Shown piece after piece: positions 13,607 to 27,030 of a DNA stretch of 64,000 bases. The DNA is taken from contig NC_063045.1 of assembly GCF_018812025.1 (NCBI RefSeq), positions 12,189,384 to 12,253,383 on the forward strand, given 5' to 3'. The first letter of the stretch is position 1. Each line of letters begins with the position of its first letter. This stretch comes from Megalobrama amblycephala. Its lineage: Eukaryota; Chordata; Actinopteri; Cypriniformes; Xenocyprididae. Below the pieces are notes generated by a model. The model did not search any database. It had not been told where the DNA came from and was given only the letters and a program-made list of their open reading frames with translations. Position numbers and translations under genes: made by a program.

Positions 13607-14480
13607 TGCCCTTTGAAGAGCATGGGACACCTCCTAGTTACCAACGTGGATCTTTATTTGGGCCGAGCGCCGCTGGTCTTATTGAAGAACCTGACCTCAT
13701 CCATATGAACGCAGCTGTGATATCACTAATAAGGGATGCATGAAATAACATACCTCCAAACCAACTGGTCATTAGGTTATCTGACGGGTAGTCTGGTCTG
13801 TCTTTTGGATTTAATTATATGCTGTATAAAAATACAGCACTTTTTTTAGGGCTCAACAGTGCAATCCATTGGACTTGCATTTGCGACTAAAAATAGATGT
13901 GTGCGAACTGTAAAATATATATAGGAACATGCAAGTTTAGGGACAGAAAAACAGGAATAACGATATAGCCTAATGTGATTATTAAACTTCAAAAAGGCTA
14001 TTTCGTTAAATAAATATGAGAGCGGCACATTTTAAACATAGTGCTTTTGCGTGTTCTTCATGCTTGTGGAACTTGGAAGCACATGTGCTCCTTAGGAAAA
14101 AAGTAATAGATTATCGATTGATTCCTGAATGGACGCATCGAGCCCTTCTATATCATTTCCCTCCAAAAAGAGGTGGAAGTAAACAAGGTACTCGAGTTGA
14201 ATCAGGTTGAGCGGGGTGTGAGGCGAATAGCGAGCAGGTGCAGTACACGCTGAACAAGACAAGATTTGTATTGGCACAGAGTGTCCTTCAATGTACCAGA
14301 CTGGCTTCCTCCAGCCAAACACAAGCGCTATCTCGCTCACATACACATTGTTCATCTTTGCTATTGTAGCTTTGACTTGCAAATCAGCCAAGGGTCACAC
14401 AAGACCCATGTTTACTACAGCTGGGTAAAAAAAAAAAAAAAAAAGTACCAATACAGATTCTTAAATTCTAAGAATAGATC

Positions 14481-14720
14481 TTTTAGGATGTGTTCACACT
14501 TGGCATGTTTTATTCAATTAAAATGAACGCTGGTGCGACTGCTCTGTTAGTGCGGTTCATTTGAATAAGTGTGAATCCAAATCCTGGTGTGCACCAAAGA
14601 GGCGGACTGAGACCGCTGAAAAGATGGGTCTTGGTCTGCTTTCAAACAAATTCTGGTGGGATTCGAATAAAATATGAATGCAACAAGGACCAAAGACATG
14701 TAAACGAACCAAAAGCAGGA
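14481..14720. mobile_element. Probable MITE fragment with TGTGTTCACACTTG motif
   Basis: The GGATGTGTTCACACTTGGC start and internal GTTCATTTGAATAAGTGTG resemble inverted-repeat DNA elements common in fish. The right end could not be fixed. Confidence 0.3.
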
Positions 14721-16043
14721 CATGATGTCACAAGATGGACAAGAAAAGGACAAAATGCTCAAGCATACCTGTTTTTTCTCATCATAGTCATGATGTTGCC
14801 CATCACAGTGTGGTACAGGCATCAGAACCGCATCTCCGCAGCAGATGTTGGTTTGTGTGTGTGACAGAGGGTTCCTGCTGCAGTTTTGACTTCTTTACAC
14901 ATTTTAAGCTCTTCACAAGTTGTCAGTCCCATCATATACTATCGAATGTAGGTTACGCACACACAACGAGCGCATTTAGCCCAGCACACAGCATTGTTTT
15001 GGATGCTCGACAAGTTTAAGTGATGAATGAACAGAACTTTATAGCTTCCATCCATTAAATCGCAAAAAGCTTTGTGCTTTGTTACTTCTGATATGAAAGT
15101 CTCAGCTTTCAAATTCACATGAACGAATCTCTTCTGCTTTACTATTAGTTCTGTCACTCTGAGAGATTGGTATGGTAACAGAGATTAGCATGGTAATGGA
15201 TATGGCAATGTTAATGTATTTGGTTTTGGCGGAATAGATCTGCTACACTGCTACAGATCAAATACCGAGACTTTCTACTACTAATACATTCACAGACATT
15301 ACTGTGAGCATGTAAGACATGCTACTGCAAATGTAACATACATGAATTAACCCCCCAACAAAGCAGGAGAAATAGCAGAGCCCTCTTCAACACAAACATC
15401 TAAACAGATCAATTACAGGTTGTACAGCCAATGCCAATAAAGCTGTTGTGCAACAGCTGTGCAAAGACTATTGCTATACATTTGTAAAGCAACTTTTCAC
15501 CCAATGATGACAGACAGGAAGGGATACGACAAAACACCCCCCAAAACAAGCAGACCTATCACCAAGATATATGTACTGCTTTTTTTTCTTCATGGAAACC
15601 ACATGTTTTACTATCTACGTGTACCTGGGCTACCTTGCTGACTGGCTTAGCACTAGTGACCTAAGGCTATGGGTGCTTCTCAATACTCCAATTAATGCTT
15701 CCTTGTTTCCTCGCTCCTCTGTGCTGCAGCTCGTGACCCGGAAACCAATTGAATCGCCATCATGAACGGCATCTCAATTCACTAATTGCAACGTGAGGAG
15801 GTGAGGAATAAGGAAGCTTCCCGAGGAGTCATGAGCGAGGACACACAGGTGTATCCTTCCCTCGCATCCTAATGGGGTGGAGCTGAGAAGCAAAGAAAAG
15901 GAAACAAGGAAAGGAAACGAGAATTCATGCACCTCTTGTTGGAAATCAATGTTGTGATGTTATTTCCATCAAAAGGTGCATCAATTTTTGGTCAAAATCC
16001 AAACAGTGTCATTTTTTTTTGGCCGGGCAGTGTAGAAAGAAAT

Positions 16044-16210
16044 GTTGTGCTTAGGGCTGGGCGATATATCGCATGCGATTGTCACGCGCATTTCGTCAGT
16101 AAAGCCGGTTCCCTGATTACCGCGAAATCGCCATCACCTGCTTTCAAATGGAGCGGCACGAAATGCGTGTGACAATCGCATGCGATATATCGCCCAGCCC
16201 TAGTTGTGCT
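16044..16210. mobile_element. hAT-type MITE with perfect 8-bp target duplication
   Basis: The element (16052-16202, 151 bp) starts TAGGGCTGGGCGATATATCG and ends with the inverse; the arms match almost perfectly for about 45 bp. It is flanked by the identical octamer GTTGTGCT (16044-16051 and 16203-16210), the target-site size of hAT transposons. It lies 86 bp downstream of the insr exon 2 donor. Confidence 0.93.
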
Positions 16211-16296
16211 AATGCCTAATTTTCAGAGTAACAATTGTGGGCGACGTTATTCTGAAGAACTCCAAAAGCAGAATTAAAAGAAGAAATGCAACTCAC

Positions 16297-16845
16297 TTCT
16301 CTGGCAATGGTTCTGGTTCCAGCATCGTTCTCCGAAATTCCCGTTGATTGTGGTCTGTTTGCAGGTTATCGTTCCCGTGATGGTACCCGGGCAAATGTCT
16401 CCGCACTCCCGGTCATCCTTGTTTGCCACAATGTAGTTGTCCTCCATCGAGTCTGAGATCTTGGACCAGTCGAGAGTGGACAAATAACAGAGGTCTGGGT
16501 TCTTCTCGATGCGTACCGCCCCACGTGTGATGTTTGTCAAGCTGTGGAGGCCGATTTCCTTCAGCTGGATCATTTCGAACATGACTAGGGCGTAGTTGAA
16601 GAAGAGGTTGTTACCACGGATGACGGTGAGGTTCGGGAAGAGGTCGCCGAGACTCTCCAGGCCGTAGACGCGGAAGAGGAGCAGGTAGTCTGTAATCATG
16701 ACCAGCTTTGGAAAACTCAAGCCTCGGAAGTCCTCCAGTCTGGTCTTGAACATGAGCAGGATCTTCAGGTGGCCCTCGATCACCGTGCAGTTCTCGAGAA
16801 CGCGCAGGTTGGTCGCATTGTTGCGGATGTCCGTGCTGGGGCAAA
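16297..16845 (-). CDS. insr: Insulin receptor exon 2 (L1 ligand-binding domain), partial gene
   Basis: This exon encodes residues 27-209 of an insulin receptor precursor, the receptor tyrosine kinase that binds insulin at the cell surface. It covers the L1 leucine-rich domain and the start of the cysteine-rich region. Visible hallmarks are [49 protein letters not shown]-like [12 protein letters not shown], and CGDICPGT. The stretch [10 protein letters not shown] with Phe at the position equivalent to human INSR Phe39 favours INSR over IGF1R. Sequons NAT, NCT, NLT and NIT are present. The acceptor (cag before 16845) and donor (GTGAGT at 16291-16296) are canonical; both ends are phase 1, as in human INSR. 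The length is 549 bp against 552 in human, because one acidic codon is missing near NKDDRECGD. At the residue equivalent to Gln34 the sequence has Lys. Whether this is the insra or insrb paralogue cannot be told from one exon. Confidence 0.97.
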
Positions 16846-17215
16846 CTGCAACAACAGAAAATACAAAGTTATTATTAGCATGTGAAAGCGTTTATTTGGA
16901 CGCAATTGGCAAAGTGCCAACATTATATGTCTGTTGGAAACATTATATTGCTGCAATTATTTGAGATAACTGTGATTCACTAAGCATTTTAATGACAAAG
17001 TCACTTGCAAAGTCCATTGTTGACATTGTTGCTTTTTTACACATTTTCAACTTTCTTCAGTGTATAATGTTGTTGTTTGAACATGAAAAGCAGTCTGCAA
17101 AGTTACAAAGCACAAAGTCACTCCAAAGGATATTCTCTATATCAGTGCACACTTTTTGTGAACTCCCTGAAACACCTTGACTTTAGAGTTTTCTTCCGGG
17201 AATAAACACGCCACA

Positions 17216-17300
17216 ACTAAGGCTGTCACGATTACTCGATTAAATTCGAGTGCTGAAAAAATCCTCGACTGCAATTTGCCTGCGTCGAGTAACGTGAAGG
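17216..17300. mobile_element. Possible hAT-type terminus (CTAAGGCTGTCACGATTACT)
   Basis: The sequence from 17217 resembles one end of the fish hAT families that start AGGCTGTCACGAT. No matching opposite end was found. Confidence 0.3.
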
Positions 17301-20300
17301 TTATGCTTGTGGGTTACGTGCATCTCAGAGCGGCTCCTTTCACAGTAAATGCTGCTCCACATGAACTGTTATCATTTACATGCGTGGAGCATCTCAAAAT
17401 CCTTCTCTGCATATGCTGTGAGTTTGGGTTGCTTATAAGGTTCATCAGGGAACGCAATGTGCGCCATTTCATCAGATTTGTAAGGTAAATCATTTATAAA
17501 CCTACGGCAAACATCAATATGTTCCTTAATATGCAAACTGTTCATCACGATTTCAAAATAAAAGTTTAAACCCTTGCTCTGAGTTCGAGCATGTTTTGAT
17601 GTCCACATGTGATGAAACCGTTATGGGAAAAGGCATGGCATTTCCCAAACACGCTCAAAGCAGAAATTAAAAATTAACAGTTCATTATATAATAATATGA
17701 ATCAAAATTGGCAAAAAAAGAAAAAGCATATTATTAATTTATTATCAAAAAAAATTAAAATTAATAAGCAATGTTTATATAATAGCTTTTGCTGTGATTT
17801 TGAACTAGGTATTGAGAATTGCAATGTTTAATGCATTTTTATAAAAAATAAGCATCAATATCATTACTGTTACCTATTTTAAATGACACTAATAACAATC
17901 TTAATATAATTTTTTTTTATAAATATTGCAAAATGCCTCTGCAATATTTGCTGACAATAACATCTTAATCTTTAATAAAACTTTGCATGATTTCGAGTTA
18001 ATATAAATACGTGAATTTATGAGATTCACTCGTTTTACTTGATACGAAAAAAAAAAGACATGTAAATTGCAAAATTGCAATTATTTGTATGACAATTAAC
18101 CGCCCGCCACAATTTCATGTTCACGTAAAAGCGCACATGAAGACCATCCTAACAGGAGCATGAAAGATTATCAACACTGAATAATGCATAAAGCGTGTCT
18201 CTGCGCGGCTGCTTTTCTTAGTCCATTCATAATCCAAACCCGCACACGCTGAGACGAGGCAGAGAGAATTCATTAGCAAAGCGATTCTCAAAAAGAGAGC
18301 ATCTGCTAATGGATAACATCAAGCAGAATTCCTTTCAGAGCTGCTCCATTGATTCACCATCAAAAGAATTCTCACAGGCCTTTTTCAACGGGTGGGGGTT
18401 TCCTCTTGTTTCGTGTTGGAAATCATTACGAGATATTCACTGCGGCCTATTCATTTTAAACACTGAAGTGTACTAGAAACACCCATTTTAAGACACTACG
18501 AGACTAAATCATTTAAAAGAATGACGGTGGAACGTGCGATTTATAGATTACGATGATTTCTCAGCGGCGAAATCTCAACTGCAAGGACGTCGTTGGAAAA
18601 CAAAGGGCTTTTCTGACAAACGTTTTTCTCCTGGAGACAAAGAGAGCATGTGATTTGTGGTGTGAGCAGGTGTCAAAGTCTGAGACTTTGCTGATCTCAA
18701 CGGACTCTGTTTTTCCTCCATCTTTCTGCGGGTTAATGGTTTTCACATCACAGCCTGAAAAGTCAGTTTTACCTCATCTTATCATGATATGTCAGCCTAA
18801 TATGGATAAAACCCAAATAAATCCACAGACTTGCTGTTAAGGATGCACATTTGACAAATTCAGCAAGCAAAACGCAAATTTATCGAGATTCAGGTGCTTC
18901 CTTCAGAGCAAAGTATAAATAGAAAATGCAAACTTTTGGCAAAAAAAATAAAAAAAATAAATAAATAAATAAATTCACATAAATAGTTTTGTTTAAAAAA
19001 ATGACCATAAAACGATTTGCTTAAAATTAAAAATAATATATATTATAAACAGTACAACAAATACAAATACCTTTATCCCAACAATATTTAAAAATTTTTA
19101 TAGTATGCGTTATGTTATGTTGTTTCGCATTATAGTATGAGAATGAGAATCGTTCACATTGTGGTAATGAGAACTGATGTGGAAAATGTGCTTAATTGTC
19201 AGGTAAACAATCTTAAAAATAGGACTTAGCTTCTTTAAAATATAACAAATATAATTCCTTTTTGTTTAAGAGGTATAATATGATCTATATGTGTTTGAAA
19301 TTTTTCATGAGATCAACAAGCAGTTGTGCAAACCTGATTTCCCTAAAATAACCAACTTACGTAGACACTAGATAAAACTGACTGCGTTTCAGACTGACAC
19401 AGAAATCATTGATCTTGTAAGGTCAGTAAAGCAACATTAGTACATTAGGACAGATGAAGACCCCTCACCTTGCAGACACAAGTTTCTTATCCAAACTCTA
19501 ATATTACTGCAGCAAGACTTCACACACATACAAGAAATTGTTACATCAGGTCCCTAAAGATAATTGAGCAAACATCATAAAATGGCAACATCTCTCCATA
19601 GCAACAAGTCCCAGCATGCACAAACAGAGAGCGTTTGCCAGACAAAAATGCACTTCAGCCCGTTTACCTCTGAGAAATAGTCCTGAGGGGAAAATAAAAA
19701 TATATAAAACAAATAATATCTTGTAACAGACTGGTGCCAAAGCTCAAGGACTGCCAGAAAATAGTCAGCAAAATTCAACTATTCAACATACAAATTTGTT
19801 GAAATATTCTACATTTTTCACAAAACCTGAAAAACTCTTCAAATAAATAAATAAATTCAAACTAAAGAAAATCATGCAGTAACAGGGTTGCATGTGAGAA
19901 ACTAAAATACTTTTAATATTTCAACTGTTTATCTACTAAAACAAACAGAACTGTTATAAAACAAAACATACAATAAAAAGTAATAAAATTGGAGCCTAAC
20001 CATGGAAAATGCCATTCAACAGTTTTACAGACTCCACAAATTGCATGCAAAATGTGGGACATAAAAATAACTTTAATATTTCAACTAGTTTTTTTTTTTT
20101 TTTTACTACAACAACCTGAATTGTTTTAACACAAAAACATACAATAAAAAGTAACACAACTAACTAAATTATAGCCTAATTTAATCTTTGTTGCAGTAAA
20201 GCCAGTGCTCCAGACTGCAACCATTTTTCCTGCCGTTGCAACTAAATTTTGTTAGATGTTGCATTGGTGCAGTTCATCAGCTCAGACCAATAATAGACAG

Positions 20301-22805
20301 CGCTGAATTCTCATAAACCATAGATATCAAATCAAATAACGCTGATGTGGAAACCAGGAGAAACATTGTGCCATGAACGAACAAGTTATACGTTTTTTAG
20401 TCCACAAATCACCAACATTCACCATGGATTTAATTTAGTAAGTCTAACTGTAACCATGGTATTGTGGCAGAAGTAGCCAGAGAGTGAAGATTCAGACTTT
20501 TTAAGGGCTTTTCAGTGCTTTACACTTTTTCCAGAACTTCAAACCTCTAAATAATATGATCAAATTTAAATGTTACTTTCAATGTGATGACGTAAAACAT
20601 TATTTCATTATTCATCCTTCATAGATTGTCCCCATTTGTATAACTAAAAGCTTCAAGATGTAGGAAAACTAACACCTCATGGCAAATAAACACTTATTTA
20701 AAAATAAGACATGAAATTGCCACTTTAGCCAGTAGATGGCAGCAGAGGAGCGCCTATTAGCCATTTTCACTCCCTGGTATATACTTTCTTATGTTTCGCT
20801 TTTGAATTTATATATAGACATTATGAAATCAGTATTATAAAACATCAAATCATGAAAAAAAATATAATTTTTTGTCAAAGTTTGGTACTTTTTTGTACTG
20901 AAGTATGTAGCAGAAAAAGTCACAAGAAAAAACAAACTCTTCAAATTGCGACTGAATTACTTTTTTATTGAATTACTTTGAACTGCTTTTGGTCGGTTCA
21001 GTATATAGAATAACAATGGTATATTTAATAAGAGTAGAATATTTAACAATTTTCCCTATAAAATTAGGTTTTTGCTATGTTACTGTTGTTGAAAGTTAAT
21101 TTTATTTGCATCTCAATGCTTTACTGTCAAATGTACATTTCCAAGAAATAAACAAGCGCTACCGAATCAGGCGCTGGCGCCACTATCTGCACAACTTAGT
21201 GGCACCGCTGCTACTGCTCTCAAATGTTAGTGTGGAGCCCTGAAAGCGCTTAGATCTGAATGAGGACAAGGTTACATTTTATTGTGTTGGTCAACATTTC
21301 CAAGGTCGGCTGTAAACAGATATGGAGCTTGTTTGTGTAATCGCATGAGACCTCATGCACTTGTCTGTTCACACACTTTCCAAACTTCCCCTTTTCTTGT
21401 TCGCTAAACAACTAAAACTGCTCTTCATCCATATGAAGAGAGGGAAGCGTCCTGCCTCAGCCTGACTGAAAGCGGACACCTAGCCATCATTTAGGACCCT
21501 GATTTATGGGTGTCACAGCAGTGACGTCAGGTTTTAAGTTGCTGCCTGTTTATGCCACGCTCTCGGAATGAACGGGGGGGCTTTTTAGATGCCGAAAAGA
21601 AGCTGCAGCTGGTCTAGTAATGCTTACTGGGTAATGTGTGATGAAATGATGACAAACTCCATAAAAGTGCTGATGAAACCGATGGATCTAATAGACAGAT
21701 AATAGATAACTCCGAACAGCAAAACAGTTGAGCAAAACTTTATTGCTGTTGTACATGAAATATAAGAACAACAGTATATACAGGTCAACAATGTAAATAC
21801 TTCAACTACAGTACAGTAGTAGAAAGCAAGCAACACTAGTGCATGAATATCTAGAAAGATCTACAGATAAACAACAGGCAGCGTGTTGAGGTGGCAACTC
21901 AGCGTCTGAAACACAACGCTGGTGCTTATCATGAAACCCATCAACCAGGGCGCAGACAACTGTGAAAGTAACAGCTTTGCGTTCAAACGCACAGAGATGA
22001 GTTGCACGGCATCTAAATAGCACCTGACTGCAGCTATGAGGGTCAACCGACGCTGCCGAAGTGCAGAAAATAAACCAGGTGACCTTTTTTTAAACAATGT
22101 TTGAGGGGTTGCGCTATAGTTGGAATATATTCACAAAATAGCACAGCCTCAAATGCCTTGATGGTTTTGAAAAATTGTTATTGCATAATGAAAATATTAA
22201 GGATACTAATTCTGCTAACAAAAACAAAATAATGAAATAAAACGAAAAAAAAAAAAAAAAACTAAAACCGGAAAACTTAACTAAAACTAACAAAAATTCA
22301 TTTGAATTTTAGGCATATAGATATATGGTACAGTATATAATAAAACTTTTTTGCCAGCATTAAACATGAAAATGCCACTCAATAACAGTAAACTGCTGAG
22401 AAGTTTAACATGTTTTAAAGGTAACAGTTGTCGCATTAACTTTGGCAGCCCTAAAATAATAAAACAAATTAAATTGAAAACCACACTGAAACAAGAAAAC
22501 TCTTGAAAACTGAAAATTAGCAAAACTAAGCTAAACAGTTTAGTGGGGAAAAAATAAAATAAAATAGATTAAAATATAAATAAAAAAATTAATTAACAAT
22601 TTCAAATGGTACCTCACAATAGCACCGACTATAACATGATTTATCCATATTGTGTATTTTAGCATAACTGGATTATGTTAACTACTAAAACTGAACCATA
22701 AATTTTATTTTATTTTTTTAGCTTGAAATAAAAAAAAAAAAAATTTCAGCTATAGCCAGTACAGTATATTAACTTTAAAATAAAAATAATAAAAAAGTGT
22801 ACACA

Positions 22806-22862
22806 TTTAAAAAAAAAAAAAAAAAAAAAAAACACAACAACAACAACAACAACAACAACATT
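22806..22862. repeat. Poly(A) run then (CAA)n
   Basis: About 24 A followed by nine CAA/ACA units. Confidence 0.9.
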
Positions 22863-24145
22863 ATTAAAAATGTGAGTAAAATGAAAACAGAAAATATAAA
22901 AATAAAACTATGAAGTATCTTAAATGATACTAAAATAACACTGGCCAATCAGCATCCAGGAACAGTTTTATAACCGCATATCTGAAGGTTGATTCATTCT
23001 GCGAAGCTTTTTTGGTTAAATCAAAAGGTCATCTATCCAAAATCTTCTCAATAGATCTGGGCCAACTGCAAACAGCTTCTGAGACACTAAAGCAGGGCCG
23101 TTTGTGAGTTTACATAAGGGCCGAGGGCCACACCAGAGACGAGGGGCCCATCGAAGGGGCACTGCAGGTTAAAAACATTTTTTTCCCCATCGGCACACAT
23201 CAGGCCGAATAAAAGGGGGACACTTAAGCTGTAACATGAGCCTCGCTATCCATGACGTAAGGCGAGCAGGACGGTTAGCGATCACACGCATGAATAGATG
23301 TGCCAATAGCCTCTTATGTGAACACAAACACACACCCAGACAATGCCACTGGAAATGTGACTTCCATAACAGGGCTGGAAATGAGGCTCGGGGGAGGAAT
23401 CTTGCAAGGCAATCGAGAGGCTTCAACCTTCAACACCCACTCAAGGATTCAATTTCACACTCAAAGTGAGCGCCAAAACTTTTGCACTTTGGCTTTATTC
23501 GACAAGAAAATTTAGTAGCCATGGATGAACGTGACGATCGCAATCAGAAATGACCATCAATGTCTTAGCTACAATATCCCACTGTTTACATAATGAGATG
23601 CTTCCTTATTTTTAGCATCACATTCCCAATGGAGAATTTAATATGCTTCTAGCAATAGTGACTAGCGCTTGGAAATTGGAGCATGATGGCTCTTACACCA
23701 CATGTCAGGAAGATCATGGAGGCTCAGAGAAGTGACTGCTTTAGTTAATCTTCACTTGCATTGCCTTTGTCTTCCCACAAAATTAAAGTTATTAGTTATA
23801 AACATATAAAGTTAAAGATAAAGTTCATGTAACCTTTGTTCCTGGTGTTATAAGGTGTTCGGCCGTACACAGTTTACATTTGCGGCACCGCCACCACTGT
23901 TGTTTTGCTTTTTATAGAAATAAAAACCATTTAGTTCAGTTGGACAATGGACGTTACAATTATAAACAAAGCGTCTGCTCTGCTCCATACAGCACGAGCT
24001 GCAGAGTCGCAGTCAGATTTCACTTATTACGTGATGATAAAGAGGAGAGATGACTGACAGGTCGATGGCGGAGGATTCGCAGAGTACAGAGTAGCCTACG
24101 CATGACCACAAATTCAAAAGCAATTTCAATACCCCGCATACTAAC

Positions 24146-24992
24146 TAGTGTTGCACGATATACCGGTAGTAGAAAGGTATCGCGATACCCTGCTTTTAAA
24201 AACGGTCCGGTTCTTCATTTTATTAGTACCGGTACTTTGAGTGCCAGCTGTATTTCCTAATGTGCGACAGCAGGGGGCAGTGTGCGTGCAGCGCGCTGCT
24301 TCTAAAGCACATTATTGAGTGCGTGTTTATTCCTCTCAACTGCGCAACGGCTTTTATGGTGACGAAACGAGAGGTATGATGGCAAATATAGGTGCTCTTG
24401 CAGACCGTGCACAAATTGTTGAGAAAGCAGATGCACGAAGCGAAATATGGCATTATTTAAATAAATGAGATAAATGAGTGTTATTTATTTATTTTGCTCG
24501 TGCAAGCAGACCTCCACAAAGAGGAGTATTATTGAGTGTAAGTTTAATAAGTGATTTTTGGTTGCAAAAATAAAATTAATTTAAAAATACATAAATATGT
24601 GAAGGTATATAGGCTACGGTTATTTTAAACCAATTTATGCTTGAATAACATTGCTCTATTTATAGTAATCTAATATTTACAATAATCTTACTGTCAAAAA
24701 CACCTACATGTATAAAAAAAACGGGAAAAAAGCATAACAGCAAATAATTTACAATTTTATTGAGCATGAAAATAATAAACATTAAAAATTATATTAAAGC
24801 TAACTCTAACTTCATGGCAATGAAGCTCAAATCCAGAATTATCAGCCTGCACACTGGTGAAGAAAGAAGTTCTGTCATATGTTATTTCCTGCTGTTTTAG
24901 GTTTTTGCCATAGTATCGTTTAAGTATCGGTATCGTGATATTTAAGTTGGGTATCGTATCGAAGTCAAAATTTTGGTATCGTGACAACACTG
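24146..24992. mobile_element. Non-autonomous hAT-type element
   Basis: Termini are AGTGTTGCACGATATACC on the left and, inverted, AGTGTTGTCACGATACC on the right. On the plus strand from 24374 a frame reads MMANIGALADRAQIVEK, then ARSEIWHYLNK and a stop, which resembles the start of a hAT transposase BED domain (the SEIWHYF motif). The rest of the transposase is lost. Confidence 0.65.
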
Positions 24993-25040
24993 ATTTCCTC
25001 GATCTTTTGATCCATTAAAACATCCTGCACGTTTCATTGC

Positions 25041-25794
25041 TTAAAGGTCCTGTTTTTCGTGTTTTTTTGAAGCTTTGATTGTGTTTATAGTGTGCAAAAT
25101 AACATGTGTTCATGTTTTGCGTGTAAAAAAACACAGTATTTTTCACATAATTTACTTATCTGTATACCGCTGTTTCCACTGTCATAAAAACGGGCTGATG
25201 ACTTCCTTGTTCTATGAAGTCCCTCCTTCAGAAATACGTAACGAGTTCTGATTGTGCCAGCGGTTCCTGTGTTGTGATTCGACAGCAGCTTAGCGCTCCT
25301 TGCCCGGAAAGGTCACGCCTCTTACCATAACGTGGAGATGCATGCACTCAGTGGATTATCATTTTCGGGAACGAGTTAAACATAAATTGTAACCATTGAT
25401 CTCTAAGTACAGCGTCCCTGGGAAGGCCAAACAAAGGTGATTGGACTGCGGGATGAAAATAACAGCGTTTCGACGACATGGCGACAAACACACTCTACAA
25501 ACGCAACTCTTGCTCTTCTCCGTGGGAGCGCAACAAGACCACGCCCCCTTTTTGTGTATTCCTGTGGGCGGAGGCTAGTCAAAAAACTGTTTTAGTGACA
25601 TCATTAAAGAAGGAAGTAGAGGGATGTAGTCCAAACTGGCCGTTCGATGTAGGCGACTTCTGTTAAATAAAATATCTCGCTTGGCATTGAACTTTGAGCT
25701 TTAAAATTTTACAGATTTTATTTATACTCTAACAACAACATTACACACTAACTAAAGTTTGAAACATGGGATCACGAAGAACGGGACCTTTTAA
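25041..25794. mobile_element. TTAA-flanked MITE (AGGTCC termini)
   Basis: The 754-bp element has left end TTAAAGGTCCTGTTTTTCGT and an inverted right end TTAAAAGGTCCCGTTCTTCG. No transposase was seen; the 62-residue frame inside is not recognised. Confidence 0.8.
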
Positions 25795-26099
25795 ATGTCC
25801 TCCTCATTATAAATCGAAGCATTTATGTTATCAAGCACTGTGACATCAAATGGGCAAAAATATTTGCATATGACTTCCTCTAAAGCAATACATCTACACC
25901 CTAAAGGAGCCACTCATTTCAGACAGTCAAAATAATAATTTTTCTGCATATGTATAAGTTTTTTGGTGCATGACTTAATTAACATTATAAACTCCAAGGA
26001 ACATAAATAAAAATAAATAAATATATATATGCAAATTTATACTTAATAGCAAACTAAATTTTTTTAATAATACAACACAATACAATGCGAGTAAATCAG

Positions 26100-27030
26100 T
26101 AGCATATGCGACTAAATTTCATGAGAGGCGACTAAAAAATATCTTTTATTAGCCAATGGCTAGTAAATTGAATGTTTTCACTCACCTGTAATTGAGTTAG
26201 AGGCAATAAAATAAGTTTAGCGCAGATATAATTTCATTGCCTGCTGAGCTTTACGCATGGATGCTTGGCTCAGAGCGCCCTCTGTCGCTTTCTCTCACAC
26301 CCGCACACTCACCGTGAGAGAAAGAGAGAGCACATTGCAGGGCTCGGTGACACCGCCCCAGTCGGACCCGTGCTGTGTCGTCATGAAAGTTTATCATTTG
26401 CACGTGTTTTAAGTCTTGTCAATTTAAACATTCAAGCGCAAGAAAACGTAAAAGATAACTCGCGCATGCCCAGAAAAGCTGGGTCTGACAGCACGTGAAT
26501 ATTGAATTGAGTTCTCTTGGAGAGTATCCTACTAAACGTCATCAGTTATGTCTTTAGTGAATGTAAACGGTTGAAAAAGTAAACTTGTGTGTAACAGTAT
26601 ATTGGATCTGTGCATTAGTCTTAAAGTGACAGCAGCCTAATATTCCTGCTGCTATCCGTATTTTTAATCGCAAAAAAATAAATAAAAACTTTTCTAACTT
26701 TAATAAGGATTATTTAATTTATACAGTGAAGACTATGTGGTGCTATTTTGCATTTGATTACTTAATTCAATTTCTATACCTAATCTACCTGAAAAGCACT
26801 GTTTATTTAATTGGCATCTTTTCTACTGTGTTTATTTGTGCTATTGCTTGTAGTTTGATTATTTGACCTTATTTTATTACAGACTGTTTACTTGACTTTA
26901 ATTGTGTTTGAAATTTATATATTATAATTATGTCGATTTTTTTCATTTGAATTGTTCTTGCATTCCATGTAAAAAAAAAAATCTGGCGAGTAAAATAAAA
27001 AATTTATTAGCCAATGGCGACTCGAGCTTC
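26100..27030. repeat. Dispersed repeat bounded by TTATTAGCCAATGGC copies
   Basis: The phrase tttattagccaatggc occurs at about 26149 and 27003, each near gcgactaaa/gcgagtaaa. The two copies are in direct orientation, so this may be a duplicated element end. Similar wording (gttgcaactaaa) occurs near 20240. The family is not identified. Confidence 0.35.

Larger units (their letters stand above)
1..16296 (-). other. insr: insr intron 2 (5' part, continues off the window)
   Basis: Everything below the exon 2 donor is intron 2. I searched for the next INSR exon (a cysteine-rich furin-like block with many CxxC motifs) on the minus strand and saw none, so the intron exceeds 16.2 kb here. It holds the repeats listed separately. 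The remaining stretches contain no gene I can support: 249-2551, 3292-5167, 6148-7118, 8621-9620, 10000-11280, 12021-13013, 13242-14480 and 14721-16043. Some of these (1950-2350, 3300-3600, 6430-6830, 10350-11150) are less AT-rich and could hold regulatory sequence, but nothing in them is recognisable. Confidence 0.8.

Noticed and set aside
14092..15157. Cluster of 60-99-residue frames on both strands
   Set aside because: No domain, conflicting strands, and a MITE fragment runs through the region.
1..16296. insr exon 3
   Set aside because: I looked for the cysteine-rich block that follows exon 2 and found no frame with the expected CxxC spacing on the minus strand, so it is taken to lie outside the window.
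16611..16964. Frames overlapping insr exon 2 on either strand
   Set aside because: They are shadows of the real coding exon in other frames.
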